Assembly (NCBI RefSeq): GCF_000271845.1
Contig: NZ_JH719395.1
Span: 3,466,253 to 3,530,252, forward strand
Origin: Rhizobium leguminosarum bv. trifolii WSM2297
GTDB taxonomy: Bacteria > Pseudomonadota > Alphaproteobacteria > Rhizobiales > Rhizobiaceae
Length of the DNA: 64,000 nucleotides
Direction: 5' to 3'
Part shown: positions 36,801 to 45,198 of the stretch, piece by piece
How positions within the stretch are numbered: position 1 is the first letter of the stretch
How the letters are laid out: each line of letters begins with the position of its first letter
Position numbers and translations under genes: made by a program
The notes under the pieces: model-generated
What the model was told of the DNA's origin: nothing
What the model saw: only the letters and a program-made list of their open reading frames with translations
Database searches by the model: none

Positions 36801-39800
36801 GTAGCGGCCGAGATGCTGGAAGGCCGCCGCTTGCTGCGAGGTGACCCCGACATGGCGCATTTGCACCTGTGTGCGCGTCCAGGCCTGGACCAGTTCGTGG
36901 GTGAAGGCGTCGGGATGGCGGTAACGATTGACCGCCTTGTCGACTTCGTCGCGGCTCGGCGCTGCGATGGTCCAGAAGATCACGCTGACTTTCTTGCCGG
37001 CCGGCACGCGGACGGTGCGACGCAGCGACATCACCGGATCGAGCATGAAGCCGTCGCTGCCGGAAAGCGCCGCCCCCGGCTCAAAGGCTGCCGCATCGGC
37101 AAGGCTGCGGCCGCGGCCGATGAACTTGCGCCGGTCGGTCTCGAACTCCGTGTGGCGGGTATCGCCGGCATTGTCGACGATCAGATGAGCGATGCTGATG
37201 TTCGGCTCGTTCGGATCGCGCTTGTTGCGTTCGGCGCGGATGACGTCGCCGCGCTTGCCGATCTCGGTCTTGACGAACATCCGGGCGAATGCCGGATGCG
37301 CATTGTCGGTATCGTCGGAGGTGATCACCGGTTCGAGATAGGAGGTGACTTCGATGAAACGGTCTTCCGTGCCCATGTTGAGCAAGGTGACGCGGCGGGC
37401 CTCGGCATCATGCTCGGTCGCAATGATGCACTCCACCTCGCTTGTGAGGTCGCCGACCGTCTTGGTGAACTGCGCCTTCTCGTCGGCGAATTCGACCTTG
37501 ATCTTTTCGCCCTCGACACCCTTCGGCTCCGATGTCGTCGACCACCATTCATTCGTGGCGGTATCGCGCAGGAAGATGAAGCTGCCCCAGCGGTCTTCGG
37601 TCGGATCGGCTTTCCAGCGGGAAACAGAAAGGCCGTTCCACCGGGAATAACCAGCACCCGTCGCCGTCAGCATCAGCGAATAATGGCCGTTCGACAGGAA
37701 CACCAGTTCGCGGTCACGCGAAGCCGGGTCGCTGATCTTCCTGATCTCCGGCCGCAGCAGATCGTCCTGGATGCTGGCTGGCGTGTCGGATTCATGCTTG
37801 CCGCTCATGACCGGAATGTCGCGCGGCGCCTTTTCTTGCAACAGCAGCTCCGCTGCCTCGATGACCGGATCGGCGTGGAAGAGTTCACGCAGATGGCCGT
37901 TGAATGCGACGTTGGCGACGGCTGCGATCGACATGCCGTGATGGTGGGCATAATAATTGTAGACCACCGCGCATTTCTTGCCTTCCGGCACGCGCGTCGG
38001 CGTGAAGTCGACGGCATCGTGGAAGCCGAACTTGCCGAGCGCACCGACCTTGCGCAGCCGCTGCAGGTTTTCGAGCGCGCCCGGCGGGTCGTACTGGCTG
38101 GCAAGCAGCGAGGCGTAAGGCGCGATGACGGCATTGTGGCCGAGGCCGCGCTTCAGGCCGAGCGTCGGCACGCCGAAATTCGTGTACTGATAGTTGAGGT
38201 TATGGTCGCGGGCATTGAAGGCCGCTTCCGAAATGCCCCACGGAATGCCGAGCTTGCGGGCGTAATTCATCTGCTCGACGACGACCAGATTGTTGGTCTG
38301 GTTGAGAATGCCTCCGCCGCGTTCCTGCATGACGAGCGGCGGCATCAGATATTCGAACATCGAGCCGGACCAGGAGACCAGCGCGCCGCGCGATCCCACA
38401 GGCACGACCTGGCGGCCGAGGCGGTACCAGTGCTCTGTCGGAAGATCGCCCTTGGCAATGCCGAACAGGCTGGTCAGGCGGCATTCCGAAGCGAGAAGGT
38501 CGTAGCAGGCCTGGTCGAGTTCACCGCTTTCGACGCGGTAGCCGATCGACAGCAGGCGCCGCTCCGGCCGGAACAGGAAGCCGAAATCCATCGAGAAGGC
38601 GAGATCGCGGGCCTTGTCACGCAGTGCCACCAGGCGCGGCCTGAGCGCATCGACCTTGGAGAGGTCGAAAGTGCTGTCTGAAATATGCGCCTCGCAAACC
38701 TTTACCAGCGAGGCCGCCCATTGGGTGACCTCTTCACTCTGCTTCGACTTGACCTCATGGTCGAGATTGGCGGCGAGCTTCTCGATGTCGCGCGCGAGAA
38801 CGGCGAGGTTGATGATGCGGATCGAGGCGAATTCATGCTCGCGCTTGACGGCGGCAAGCGCGTTCTGGAAGCCGACGATGCGTTCCTCCAGCCGCCGGCG
38901 CAGCGGCCGCACGGTCTTGCGGTCATCGGGCAGGTCCGCCAGCACTTCACCCAGAATGCCGGCTGTATCGCCGACGCCGTCGAGATTGCCCTGCATATGG
39001 GCGGACGGCGCCTCGGCCCAGTTGCGGCAGGCGGACGATATGGCGATCAGATGGCCGGCGAGATTGCCGCTGTCGACGGCCGAGACATAACGCGGCCCGA
39101 GCGTCTGTAGCGTATCGGTGTGATACCAGTTGAACAGATGGCCGCGGAATTTCTCCATTCTGTCGATCGTCGAAATCGTCTGTTCCAGCCGCTCGAGCGT
39201 CTCCTCGAAGGAGAACCAGCCGAATTGCCGGCCGGAAACGACGGAGAGCAGATAGACGCCGATATTGGTCGGCGAGGTACGCGCCGCGACAATGACATGC
39301 GGCGTTTCCTGGATATTGTCCGGCGGCAGATAGTTCTGCTCGGCGGTGGTGAAGGTCTCGAAATAACGCCAGGTGCGCCGGGCGATCTTGCGCAGTTCGC
39401 TCGATACCGAATCGGCGACCTCGAGCCGATCCTCGGTCTCTGCCGACTGGCTGACATACCAGGCAACGACAGGCGACAGGATCCACAACAGCGCGAAGGG
39501 AATGCCGACGACGAAGGCGCTGCCGCCGGGCAGGGCGGCAAAACCAAGCGCCAGCAGCGCCAGCACCGGTGCATGCCACATCGCCTTGTAATAGGCGATC
39601 AGCGTGCCCTGGCCGCCGGCCTGAACGCTGGCGGCGGTCCGCCACTGCAGCATCAACTTGCGGCTGACGAACAGGCGGTAAAGCGAACGGCCGATCGCAT
39701 CGGCCATCATGGCAGCCGAATCGGCGATGAAGACGATCCGCAGTGCGACCTGCGCATTGGCGGCGGTGATATCGGACCAGACCGTATAGAGATGGGCGCG

Positions 39801-42383
39801 GGCAATGATATCGCTGGTGCGCGGAATGATGCCGTTGATCAGCGACAGCGTCGGCGCGACGAACAGGCAGAAGATCAACAGAATCTGCCAGATGAGGGCG
39901 CCGAGCGGACCCATGAAATACCAGCCGAGCACGGAAGCGAAGAACCAGGCGATCGGCGTCAGCGAGCGGCGCAGATTGTCGAACATCTTCCAGCGGCCCA
40001 GCGCCGTGACGCCGTATTTCGGATTGAACATATAGGGCAGCAGCTGCCAGTCGCCGCGCGCCCAGCGATGCTGTCGCGAGGTCTCGACTTCGTAGCGGAT
40101 CGGGAAATCCTCGACCAGTTCGAGATCGGTGACGAGCGCGCAGCGCGCCATCGAGCCTTCGAGAAGATCGTGGCTGAGCACCGAGTTTTCGTCGATCCGG
40201 CCCTTCAGCGACGCTTCGAAGGCATCGACATGATAAAGGCCCTTGCCGGTGAAGGTGCCTTCGCCGGCGAGATCCTGATAGACGTCGGAAACGGTGAAGA
40301 CGTAAGGGTCGAGGCCGCGGTTGATCGAAAAGACGCGCTGGAAGACCGAGGCGTCCTTGCCCGTCGTCAGCGACGGGGTGACGCGCGGCTGCAGCACGCC
40401 GTAGCCGCTTTCGACACGGCCGGTTTTCGGATTGATGACCGGGCGGTTGATCGGATGATAGAGCTTGCCGACGAGCTTGGTGACGGCATCGCGCATCAGG
40501 CGCGTATCGGCATCGAGCGTCATGACATATTGCACATTGGCGGGCACGGTGTTGGCGCCCGGCAGATAGGTCGTGTCGCGGTCGCCGCGCAGCAGCATGT
40601 TCAGCTCGTGCAGCTTGCCGCGCTTGCGCTCCCAGCCCATCCACACACCTTCGGAGGGATTGTAGAGGCGGCGGCGATGCAGCAGATAGAAACGCGTCTT
40701 TCCGTCATAGGCATAGCGGGCGGAAAGATTGGCAATCTCGCGCCTGGCATAATCGAGAACCTCGAGATCGGCAGGCGTTTCCTCGGCCTCGCTGTCCGGC
40801 CAATCGCTGAGCAGCGCGAAATAGAGCTCGCCGCGCGGATTGGCGAGATAATGAACCTCGAGATTGCGCACGTGATCGTCGACGCTGTCGCGGTTCGAGA
40901 TCAGGCAGGGCACGACGAGCAGCGTGCGCGCATCCTCCGGAATGCCTTCCTTGAACTCGTAGCCGACGAGGCGCGCCGGTGTGACGAAGAAGGAAAGCAC
41001 TGTGTTGAAGAGACCCGTCGCTCCCTCCGACGCCGGCAGTGAGAACATCAGCAGCAGCAGGGCGATTTCGATCGGCCCCATGCCGGCATTGGCCATGAAC
41101 CGGCCGACGATTGCCATGGCGATGACCGTCAAAAGCATGACGGGCACGGCGATTGCCAGCCAGTTGAACTGGCGCACCGCGCGCACGAAATGCTGGATCA
41201 TCGTCGGGCGATAATTCGCCCGCGCCTCGAGCTTCGGCCGCTGCGCGCCGGACAGGAAACCGCCGACATTCGGTTCATGCGGCTGCGGCTCGTCGGAGGC
41301 CTTGGCGGCATCGGTCATGTCGAGCGCCAGCTGGGCGATTTGCATTTCCGTCAGCGGCGAGCGTTTGGCCAGCTTTTCGATCTGCTTGCGGTATTTGTTG
41401 CGCGAGCCGGAATCGAGGATGCCGTAATCCGAATGTTCCCAGAGCAGCTTGTCGACATGGCTGACCTGCTCGACCCAGACCGACCATTCGGCATCATCGA
41501 TCTCGCGAAGGCTGCGGATGATGTTGCCCATCGTCACGTTGCCGGAAGAGAGACGGCTGTGTTCTGCCGTCGTCGCCTCTTCTGTATTGCGGCCAAGCTC
41601 TTCCAGCCGCTCGTCGAGCCAGGTAATTGCCAGACTCGATGTCTGCGAGCCGTCACGCATGCGATAGAGGAACTGCGTCGAGAAGGTATTGTCCTCGGCA
41701 AGCGGTTCCAGCGTTTTCAGATAGCTGGCCGCCGCCGCCGGATCGGACAGTCGCACCAGTTCGTCGGCCGCCTCGTTGGCGCGGCGGCGCAGACGGCGGC
41801 TGGCTTCGACACGACTGGAAATGCGGCGAAGGTTCTCCACCAGCACGTAACGCACAAGCGAAGGCAGCGCCCAGAGTTCGCCGATCCTGAGCGTCTCGCT
41901 GGCCTGAAAGCCGTCGACCAGCGCCGTCAGGCTTTCCTGCGAGATCGTGCTGTGGGTATGGGCGACGTAGAGCCAGGCAAGTACCAGCGTGCGCGGCACC
42001 TCGACACCGCCGACGGTCATGGTCGGCAATTCGCGATAGAAGCGGCGGGGGAAGTCGCGCCGCACCTCCTGGATCGCCTCTTCGACGATATAATGATTGT
42101 CCAGCAGCCATTCTGCCGCCGGCGTGATCGTCTCGCCGGCTTCGACGTCGGTCGCCGTAGTCCGGTAGACGCGCAGAATTTCCTTCTCGTTTTCCTTATG
42201 GCGCGCGAAGAAATCGAAGGGGGCGAAAGCCGGCAGCCGGTCGACGCTGCCGCGGGCGACCGCGTCGCCAATCCCCTTGATGTCCTCGATGGCAAGATAG
42301 GTCGAGCGGATCGAATCGTTGTGATCGATCTGCTTCGTCTCGGGTTCGCGCGGAAGGCTCGGAGAAAGATTAGAAATAGACAT
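33864..42383 (-). CDS. ndvB: cyclic beta-1,2-glucan synthase NdvB
   Basis: A 2839-residue inner-membrane enzyme. An N-terminal region to about 400 is followed by membrane helices (near 420-480 and 830-1000) flanking a GT84 glycosyltransferase with LDADTRLM near residue 621. A long C-terminal part ends in a GH94-type phosphorylase domain with GGDWNDGMNR near 2531. The protein starts, elongates and cyclises beta-1,2-glucan from UDP-glucose on itself; the C-terminal part sets ring size. The ATG at 42383 (MSISNLSPSLP) is chosen over an in-frame TTG eight codons upstream. Length agrees with S. meliloti NdvB. An EcfG-type promoter lies about 296 bases upstream. Confidence 0.97.
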   Translation of the reverse strand: MSISNLSPSLPREPETKQIDHNDSIRSTYLAIEDIKGIGDAVARGSVDRLPAFAPFDFFARHKENEKEILRVYRTTATDVEAGETITPAAEWLLDNHYIVEEAIQEVRRDFPRRFYRELPTMTVGGVEVPRTLVLAWLYVAHTHSTISQESLTALVDGFQASETLRIGELWALPSLVRYVLVENLRRISSRVEASRRLRRRANEAADELVRLSDPAAAASYLKTLEPLAEDNTFSTQFLYRMRDGSQTSSLAITWLDERLEELGRNTEEATTAEHSRLSSGNVTMGNIIRSLREIDDAEWSVWVEQVSHVDKLLWEHSDYGILDSGSRNKYRKQIEKLAKRSPLTEMQIAQLALDMTDAAKASDEPQPHEPNVGGFLSGAQRPKLEARANYRPTMIQHFVRAVRQFNWLAIAVPVMLLTVIAMAIVGRFMANAGMGPIEIALLLLMFSLPASEGATGLFNTVLSFFVTPARLVGYEFKEGIPEDARTLLVVPCLISNRDSVDDHVRNLEVHYLANPRGELYFALLSDWPDSEAEETPADLEVLDYARREIANLSARYAYDGKTRFYLLHRRRLYNPSEGVWMGWERKRGKLHELNMLLRGDRDTTYLPGANTVPANVQYVMTLDADTRLMRDAVTKLVGKLYHPINRPVINPKTGRVESGYGVLQPRVTPSLTTGKDASVFQRVFSINRGLDPYVFTVSDVYQDLAGEGTFTGKGLYHVDAFEASLKGRIDENSVLSHDLLEGSMARCALVTDLELVEDFPIRYEVETSRQHRWARGDWQLLPYMFNPKYGVTALGRWKMFDNLRRSLTPIAWFFASVLGWYFMGPLGALIWQILLIFCLFVAPTLSLINGIIPRTSDIIARAHLYTVWSDITAANAQVALRIVFIADSAAMMADAIGRSLYRLFVSRKLMLQWRTAASVQAGGQGTLIAYYKAMWHAPVLALLALGFAALPGGSAFVVGIPFALLWILSPVVAWYVSQSAETEDRLEVADSVSSELRKIARRTWRYFETFTTAEQNYLPPDNIQETPHVIVAARTSPTNIGVYLLSVVSGRQFGWFSFEETLERLEQTISTIDRMEKFRGHLFNWYHTDTLQTLGPRYVSAVDSGNLAGHLIAISSACRNWAEAPSAHMQGNLDGVGDTAGILGEVLADLPDDRKTVRPLRRRLEERIVGFQNALAAVKREHEFASIRIINLAVLARDIEKLAANLDHEVKSKQSEEVTQWAASLVKVCEAHISDSTFDLSKVDALRPRLVALRDKARDLAFSMDFGFLFRPERRLLSIGYRVESGELDQACYDLLASECRLTSLFGIAKGDLPTEHWYRLGRQVVPVGSRGALVSWSGSMFEYLMPPLVMQERGGGILNQTNNLVVVEQMNYARKLGIPWGISEAAFNARDHNLNYQYTNFGVPTLGLKRGLGHNAVIAPYASLLASQYDPPGALENLQRLRKVGALGKFGFHDAVDFTPTRVPEGKKCAVVYNYYAHHHGMSIAAVANVAFNGHLRELFHADPVIEAAELLLQEKAPRDIPVMSGKHESDTPASIQDDLLRPEIRKISDPASRDRELVFLSNGHYSLMLTATGAGYSRWNGLSVSRWKADPTEDRWGSFIFLRDTATNEWWSTTSEPKGVEGEKIKVEFADEKAQFTKTVGDLTSEVECIIATEHDAEARRVTLLNMGTEDRFIEVTSYLEPVITSDDTDNAHPAFARMFVKTEIGKRGDVIRAERNKRDPNEPNISIAHLIVDNAGDTRHTEFETDRRKFIGRGRSLADAAAFEPGAALSGSDGFMLDPVMSLRRTVRVPAGKKVSVIFWTIAAPSRDEVDKAVNRYRHPDAFTHELVQAWTRTQVQMRHVGVTSQQAAAFQHLGRYLVYPDMQLRKDEATVEAGLQSQSALWPLAISGDFPIFTLRINDDMDLEIAREALLAQEYLRSRGVTADLVIMNERASSYAQDMQHALDAMCENVRRMGQADGLRQHIFAVRKDLMEESTYHALIAASRVTLHTKNGKVVDQINRAVALFAPSKEELQEMERAERNKVPVKRVAPVPPPVVPAVVIEEEGDLDFWNGIGGFARDGREYVVRLPGGHATPQPWINVISNDRFGFHVSAEGAGFTWSANSRDYQLTSWSNDAVINRSGEAFYLADLDSGAVMTPFAALSRRPDIRFEARHGLGYSVFSSVQHDIALEMTQTIDRERPVKLQRLRLRNTGSTSRRLRLYGYVEWILGANAARTAPFILSRYDEETGALFATNPYSIDYSNRTAFFAASEALSSFSASRREFVGKAGTIQAPQAVISAASLSGTADLDGDPAAALAIDVELDAGEERDFFFFLGDTPTEEEARSVIADIRKASFDDAVEANRAFWRDFTGRLQISTPDRGMNNLVNTWLPYQSLGCRIMARTAFYQASGAFGFRDQLQDTLAFVLHEPKLARGQILNAASRQFREGDVQHWWLPGTGAGVRTLISDDVVWLSHAIHHYCSVTGDKSVLDEQIAFLEGPALLEGQHDSFYKPEISEDKASVYEHAALALDLAIARKGTNGLPLFLGGDWNDGMNRVGIGGRGTSVWLGWFLAGALRSFIPYAEERGDTARVERWSAHLTELKKALETAAWDGGYYRRGTFDDGALLGSKESPECRIDSIAQSWSVLSGEGDPARAVTAMEAVLDQLVDEDARIIRLFTPPFINSARDPGYIKAYPPGVRENGGQYTHAATWVVMALAELKRGDDALRCFQILNPITHALDKASAEEYRVEPYVVAADVYGHEPYSSRGGWTWYTGSAGWLYRAAVEGILGIRLKGGKLYVRPSLPSEWDGFAAEVEQAGGKYRISVSKASNDSGYTLSVNGCEVTDPEEGYPLG

Positions 42384-42941
42384 GGGTTCGGTTCTGGATC
42401 CAAACAAAGTTATGGCTGTTTTGCTCAGCCTTTTGCACTGCTTATCATGACTGCTACATGAACGGAGCCCGTTTCTTCGAAGATCGATGAAGCCGGGATA
42501 AATGACGCTTGGGCCAAGCGATGCGAACGGGTTAAGCCCCGGTTCAGGGCGCGGCCCGACGGGTGATCATGACCATCGATACCCTCTCCGCGAAAGCCAT
42601 GTCGAAAATTGGACACCATCGGGATAATTCAAGTCAAGAGGCATGAACGGGGCGCCCAGTGAGCTTGGAAACTGCGCGAACGGCACAATGCGGCCCCTGG
42701 TTCCGGCAATGCAAGAGTTCCGCGATTTTAGGAAAAGACGCGTGATCCCGGTCGCATCACCGGTTCGAAAACGCCGAGATGCCAGACACAAGACGGAAAT
42801 GCGGCGCACGAAGAAGTTCGATGCGGCCGCGCGTGATGAATGAAGAAATACGGAAGAACGAAGGGGGATCGGATGCCGATCAACCCGGAAAGGCGAAAAC
42901 CGCCGAACGCCGGCCTTTTGCCGGCGTCTATCATCAGCCGA
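42384..42941. other. long upstream region of ndvB
   Basis: 558 bases without a gene I can support. It holds an EcfG-type promoter match (42679-42704, minus) and a hairpin ACGCCGGC-ctttt-GCCGGCGT at 42907-42926 that may end the small gene 42942-43106. A 10-codon frame (near 42540-42572, minus) with a good ribosome site GGAGAGG could be a leader peptide, but this is weak. Confidence 0.4.
42679..42704 (-). promoter_or_regulatory. EcfG/RpoE2-type promoter upstream of ndvB
   Basis: Minus strand GGAAC (42704-42700), exactly 17 bases, CGTT (42682-42679): a full consensus match. The next gene in its direction is ndvB, 296 bases away, with no terminator seen between. Confidence 0.5.
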
Positions 42942-43106
42942 TCAGCCGACGACCCCGCAAACCATGGCCACGACGAACAGGAATGCCGCCGTGAAGATTG
43001 CTCCATGGAGCACCGTTTGAAGCCTGTGGCGCGTGGTCATCGGCTTCTTGGTCTCTACGGAACCGTACTGGGTCACGTGAGCATGCGAAATACCCAGATC
43101 TGCCAT
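42942..43106 (-). CDS. small single-span membrane protein
   Basis: 54 residues, missed by length-limited gene finding. ATG at 43106 is preceded by GGAGG at six-base spacing. The N-terminal half is hydrophilic (MADLGISHAHVTQYGSVETK, then KPMTTRHRLQ) and residues 31-54 form one hydrophobic helix (TVLHGAIFTAAFLFVVAMVC, ending GVVG). Positive residues before the helix predict the N-terminus inside. I recognise no family. It lies upstream of ndvB on the same strand and is followed by a hairpin at 42907-42926. Confidence 0.7.
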   Translation of the reverse strand: MADLGISHAHVTQYGSVETKKPMTTRHRLQTVLHGAIFTAAFLFVVAMVCGVVG

Positions 43107-43267
43107 ATGTCGCCTCCGTTGTTTTTCATGCGGCCGGTTGTGCGGCTCGCGTTGATATTCGTATATTCTCTATCAAGTAGGTAGAGATAAATTTCCGTCC
43201 AGAGCGAACGAAAGAGAAAATTCAACCAGCCCTTTCAGCAGCACCGCCTTTTTGGCAGCCTGCTTTT

Positions 43268-43456
43268 TTAGCAGAGCGTGCGCCATGCCCAGATCAACGA
43301 GCGCTCGACGGCGTCTTCGGTCTGAGACGGGTTGGCGGGGACCTCGATCAGTCGACGGTCCTTTTCCGCAGGCATGGAGACCGAAACCTGTTCCCGACGA
43401 TCGGCTTTAACCGGCGGATCGAGGTAGCCCATGGTCATCCCACCGAGAAAGAACAT
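43268..43456 (-). CDS. hypothetical 62-residue protein
   Basis: ATG at 43456 with GGAGG eight bases upstream: MFFLGGMTMGYLDPPVKADR, a charged middle and the end VERSLIWAWRTLC. No membrane helix or known domain is seen. A sigma-70-like promoter (TTGACA, 16 bases, CATGAT; 43528-43501) lies 45 bases upstream, supporting expression. An alternative start at the seventh or ninth codon is possible. Function unknown. Confidence 0.6.
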   Translation of the reverse strand: MFFLGGMTMGYLDPPVKADRREQVSVSMPAEKDRRLIEVPANPSQTEDAVERSLIWAWRTLC

Positions 43457-43500
43457 GCCTCAACCTCCATCGATCACGAAAGCTAACAATCGTTAACAGG

Positions 43501-43528
43501 ATCATGACAGAAGCGGGGCGCCTGTCAA
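43501..43528 (-). promoter_or_regulatory. sigma-70-like promoter of the 62-residue gene
   Basis: Minus strand TTGACA (43528-43523), 16 bases, CATGAT (43506-43501). The -35 element is perfect; the -10 is moderate. Confidence 0.45.
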
Positions 43529-43618
43529 TAGTCTAGCTGAATGGTCGTCTTTTAGGGAAGCATTATCCTTAACGCCGCCGCCGCTCTCTTCTTTTCAAAG
43601 AATTGAAAAGATTACCTT

Positions 43619-44368
43619 TCAGGCTTTGACGAAGCCTTTGCTGGCGATCATCAAATTTCTCGTGTAGTCCTCATGAACCGCACCCTCCGCCAATGCCCGA
43701 GAGCTCAGCCGCTCGACGACGGCGCCGTTGCGCATCACCGCCAGCCTTTCGCACATATGGGTGACGACGCCGAGGTCATGGCTGACCATCACGAAGGTGA
43801 GCTTGCGGTCGCGCCGGATTTGCTCCAGCAGGTTCAGCACTTCGGCCTGCACCGAGGCATCGAGCGCCGATGTCGGCTCGTCGAGCAGCAGGATCGACGG
43901 CTCGACGATCAGTGCCCGGGCGATCGCCACGCGCTGCCGCTGGCCGCCGGAGAGCTGGTGCGGGTAGCGGAAACGGAAACCGTTGCCGAGGCCGACCTCG
44001 TCGAGCGCGCGTTCGATGCGCGTCTCGCTGTCGGCAATGCCATGGATCGCCAGCGGCTCGAGCAGCAGCCGGTCGATGGTTTGGCGCGGATGCAGCGAAC
44101 CATAGGGGTCCTGGAAGACCATCTGCACGCGCCGATAGAAAGATTTGCTGCGCTTCGAGCCCCTCAGTGCTTCGCCATCGATGTGGATCGCGCCGCCACT
44201 GATCGGCGCAAGCCCGGCCACGGCCCGCAGCAAGGTCGACTTTCCCGAGCCGGATTCGCCGACGAGACCGAAGGATTCGCCGCCCTCGATGGTGACGCTG
44301 ACATCCTTCAGCGCGTGAAAATGATCGTAGACCACACTGAGATTGTCGGTCTCGACAGCTGCGCTCAT
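43619..44368 (-). CDS. dipeptide/oligopeptide ABC transporter ATP-binding protein (DppF-like)
   Basis: A 249-residue ATPase with Walker A GESGSGKST, Q-loop QMVFQDPYGSLHPRQ, signature LSGGQRQRVAIARAL and Walker B LLLDEPTSALDAS. The QDPYGSLHPR segment is typical of the second ATPase of Opp/Dpp importers. The ATG at 44368 overlaps the stop of the preceding ATPase gene by 4 bases (ATGA), so it is translationally coupled. It is the last gene of the six-gene peptide operon. A usual C-terminal iron-sulfur extension seen in some Dpp ATPases is absent. Confidence 0.92.
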   Translation of the reverse strand: MSAAVETDNLSVVYDHFHALKDVSVTIEGGESFGLVGESGSGKSTLLRAVAGLAPISGGAIHIDGEALRGSKRSKSFYRRVQMVFQDPYGSLHPRQTIDRLLLEPLAIHGIADSETRIERALDEVGLGNGFRFRYPHQLSGGQRQRVAIARALIVEPSILLLDEPTSALDASVQAEVLNLLEQIRRDRKLTFVMVSHDLGVVTHMCERLAVMRNGAVVERLSSRALAEGAVHEDYTRNLMIASKGFVKA

Positions 44369-45198
44369 GCCGCCCACTCCGGCCTGCGGTCGAGCACCGG
44401 CAGCGGATGACGGTTCTGACCGATCTCGGGCATGCAGTTCAGCAGCCCTTGCGTATAGGGATGCTGCGCATGTTTGAGATCGGCAGCCGCCAACTCCTCG
44501 ACGATCTTTCCGGCATACATGACGATCACCCGGTCGCAGAAGGACGAGACCAGCCTGAGATCATGGGAAACGAAGATCAGCCCCATGCCGCGGTCGGCCA
44601 CCAGCCTGTCCATGATTCTGAGCACATCGAGTTGCACCGTCACGTCGAGCGCCGAGGTCGGCTCGTCGGCGATCAACAGTTCGGGGCCGGCGATCAGCAT
44701 CATGGCGATCATCGCGCGCTGCCCCATGCCGCCCGAAACCTCATGCGGATGCAGGTCGAAGACACGTTTCGGGTCGCGGATCTGCACCGCTTCCAGCATG
44801 GCGAGCGCCCGTTCGCGCGCCTCCGTCTTGCCGACCTTTTCATGTGTGCGCAGCGTTTCGCAGATCTGCCGCCCGATCGTCATGACCGGATCGAGCGAAT
44901 ATTTCGGATCCTGCAGGATCATGGCGATGCGCTTGCCGCGCAGCCTGCGCCTTTGACCGGCCGAGGCCTTGATAAGATCGATACCGTTGAAATCGAGCTT
45001 GTCGGCCGTGACGACGGCGTGTTTCGGTGTCAACCCCATGATCGCCCGGCCGGTCTGCGACTTGCCGGAACCGGATTCGCCGACGATGCCGAGCCTTTCC
45101 TTACCGAGCGTGAAGGAGACGCCGCGCACCGCCTCGATCACGCCGGTGCGCGTGGGGTAGCTGACCTTGAGCTTGTCGACCGTCAGAAGTGTCGTCAC
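44365..45198 (-). CDS. dipeptide/oligopeptide ABC transporter ATP-binding protein (DppD-like)
   Basis: A 277-residue ATPase. Walker A is GESGSGKSQT, the Q-loop ILQDPKYSLDPVM, the signature VSGGMGQRAMIAMML and Walker B LLIADEPTSALDVT; the C-terminus has HPYTQGLLNCMP as in Opp/Dpp ATPases. The GTG at 45198 overlaps the stop of the upstream permease gene by four bases (GTGA), which fixes this start against a longer frame. It pairs with the 43619-44368 ATPase. Confidence 0.92.
   Translation of the reverse strand: MTTLLTVDKLKVSYPTRTGVIEAVRGVSFTLGKERLGIVGESGSGKSQTGRAIMGLTPKHAVVTADKLDFNGIDLIKASAGQRRRLRGKRIAMILQDPKYSLDPVMTIGRQICETLRTHEKVGKTEARERALAMLEAVQIRDPKRVFDLHPHEVSGGMGQRAMIAMMLIAGPELLIADEPTSALDVTVQLDVLRIMDRLVADRGMGLIFVSHDLRLVSSFCDRVIVMYAGKIVEELAAADLKHAQHPYTQGLLNCMPEIGQNRHPLPVLDRRPEWAA

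Noticed and set aside
34638..42461. Very long open frames on the plus strand opposite ndvB (up to about 1350 codons)
   Set aside because: They lie antisense to a clearly conserved enzyme, are rich in Arg/Gly/His/Ala as expected from GC-rich codons read backwards, and show no domain or ribosome site.
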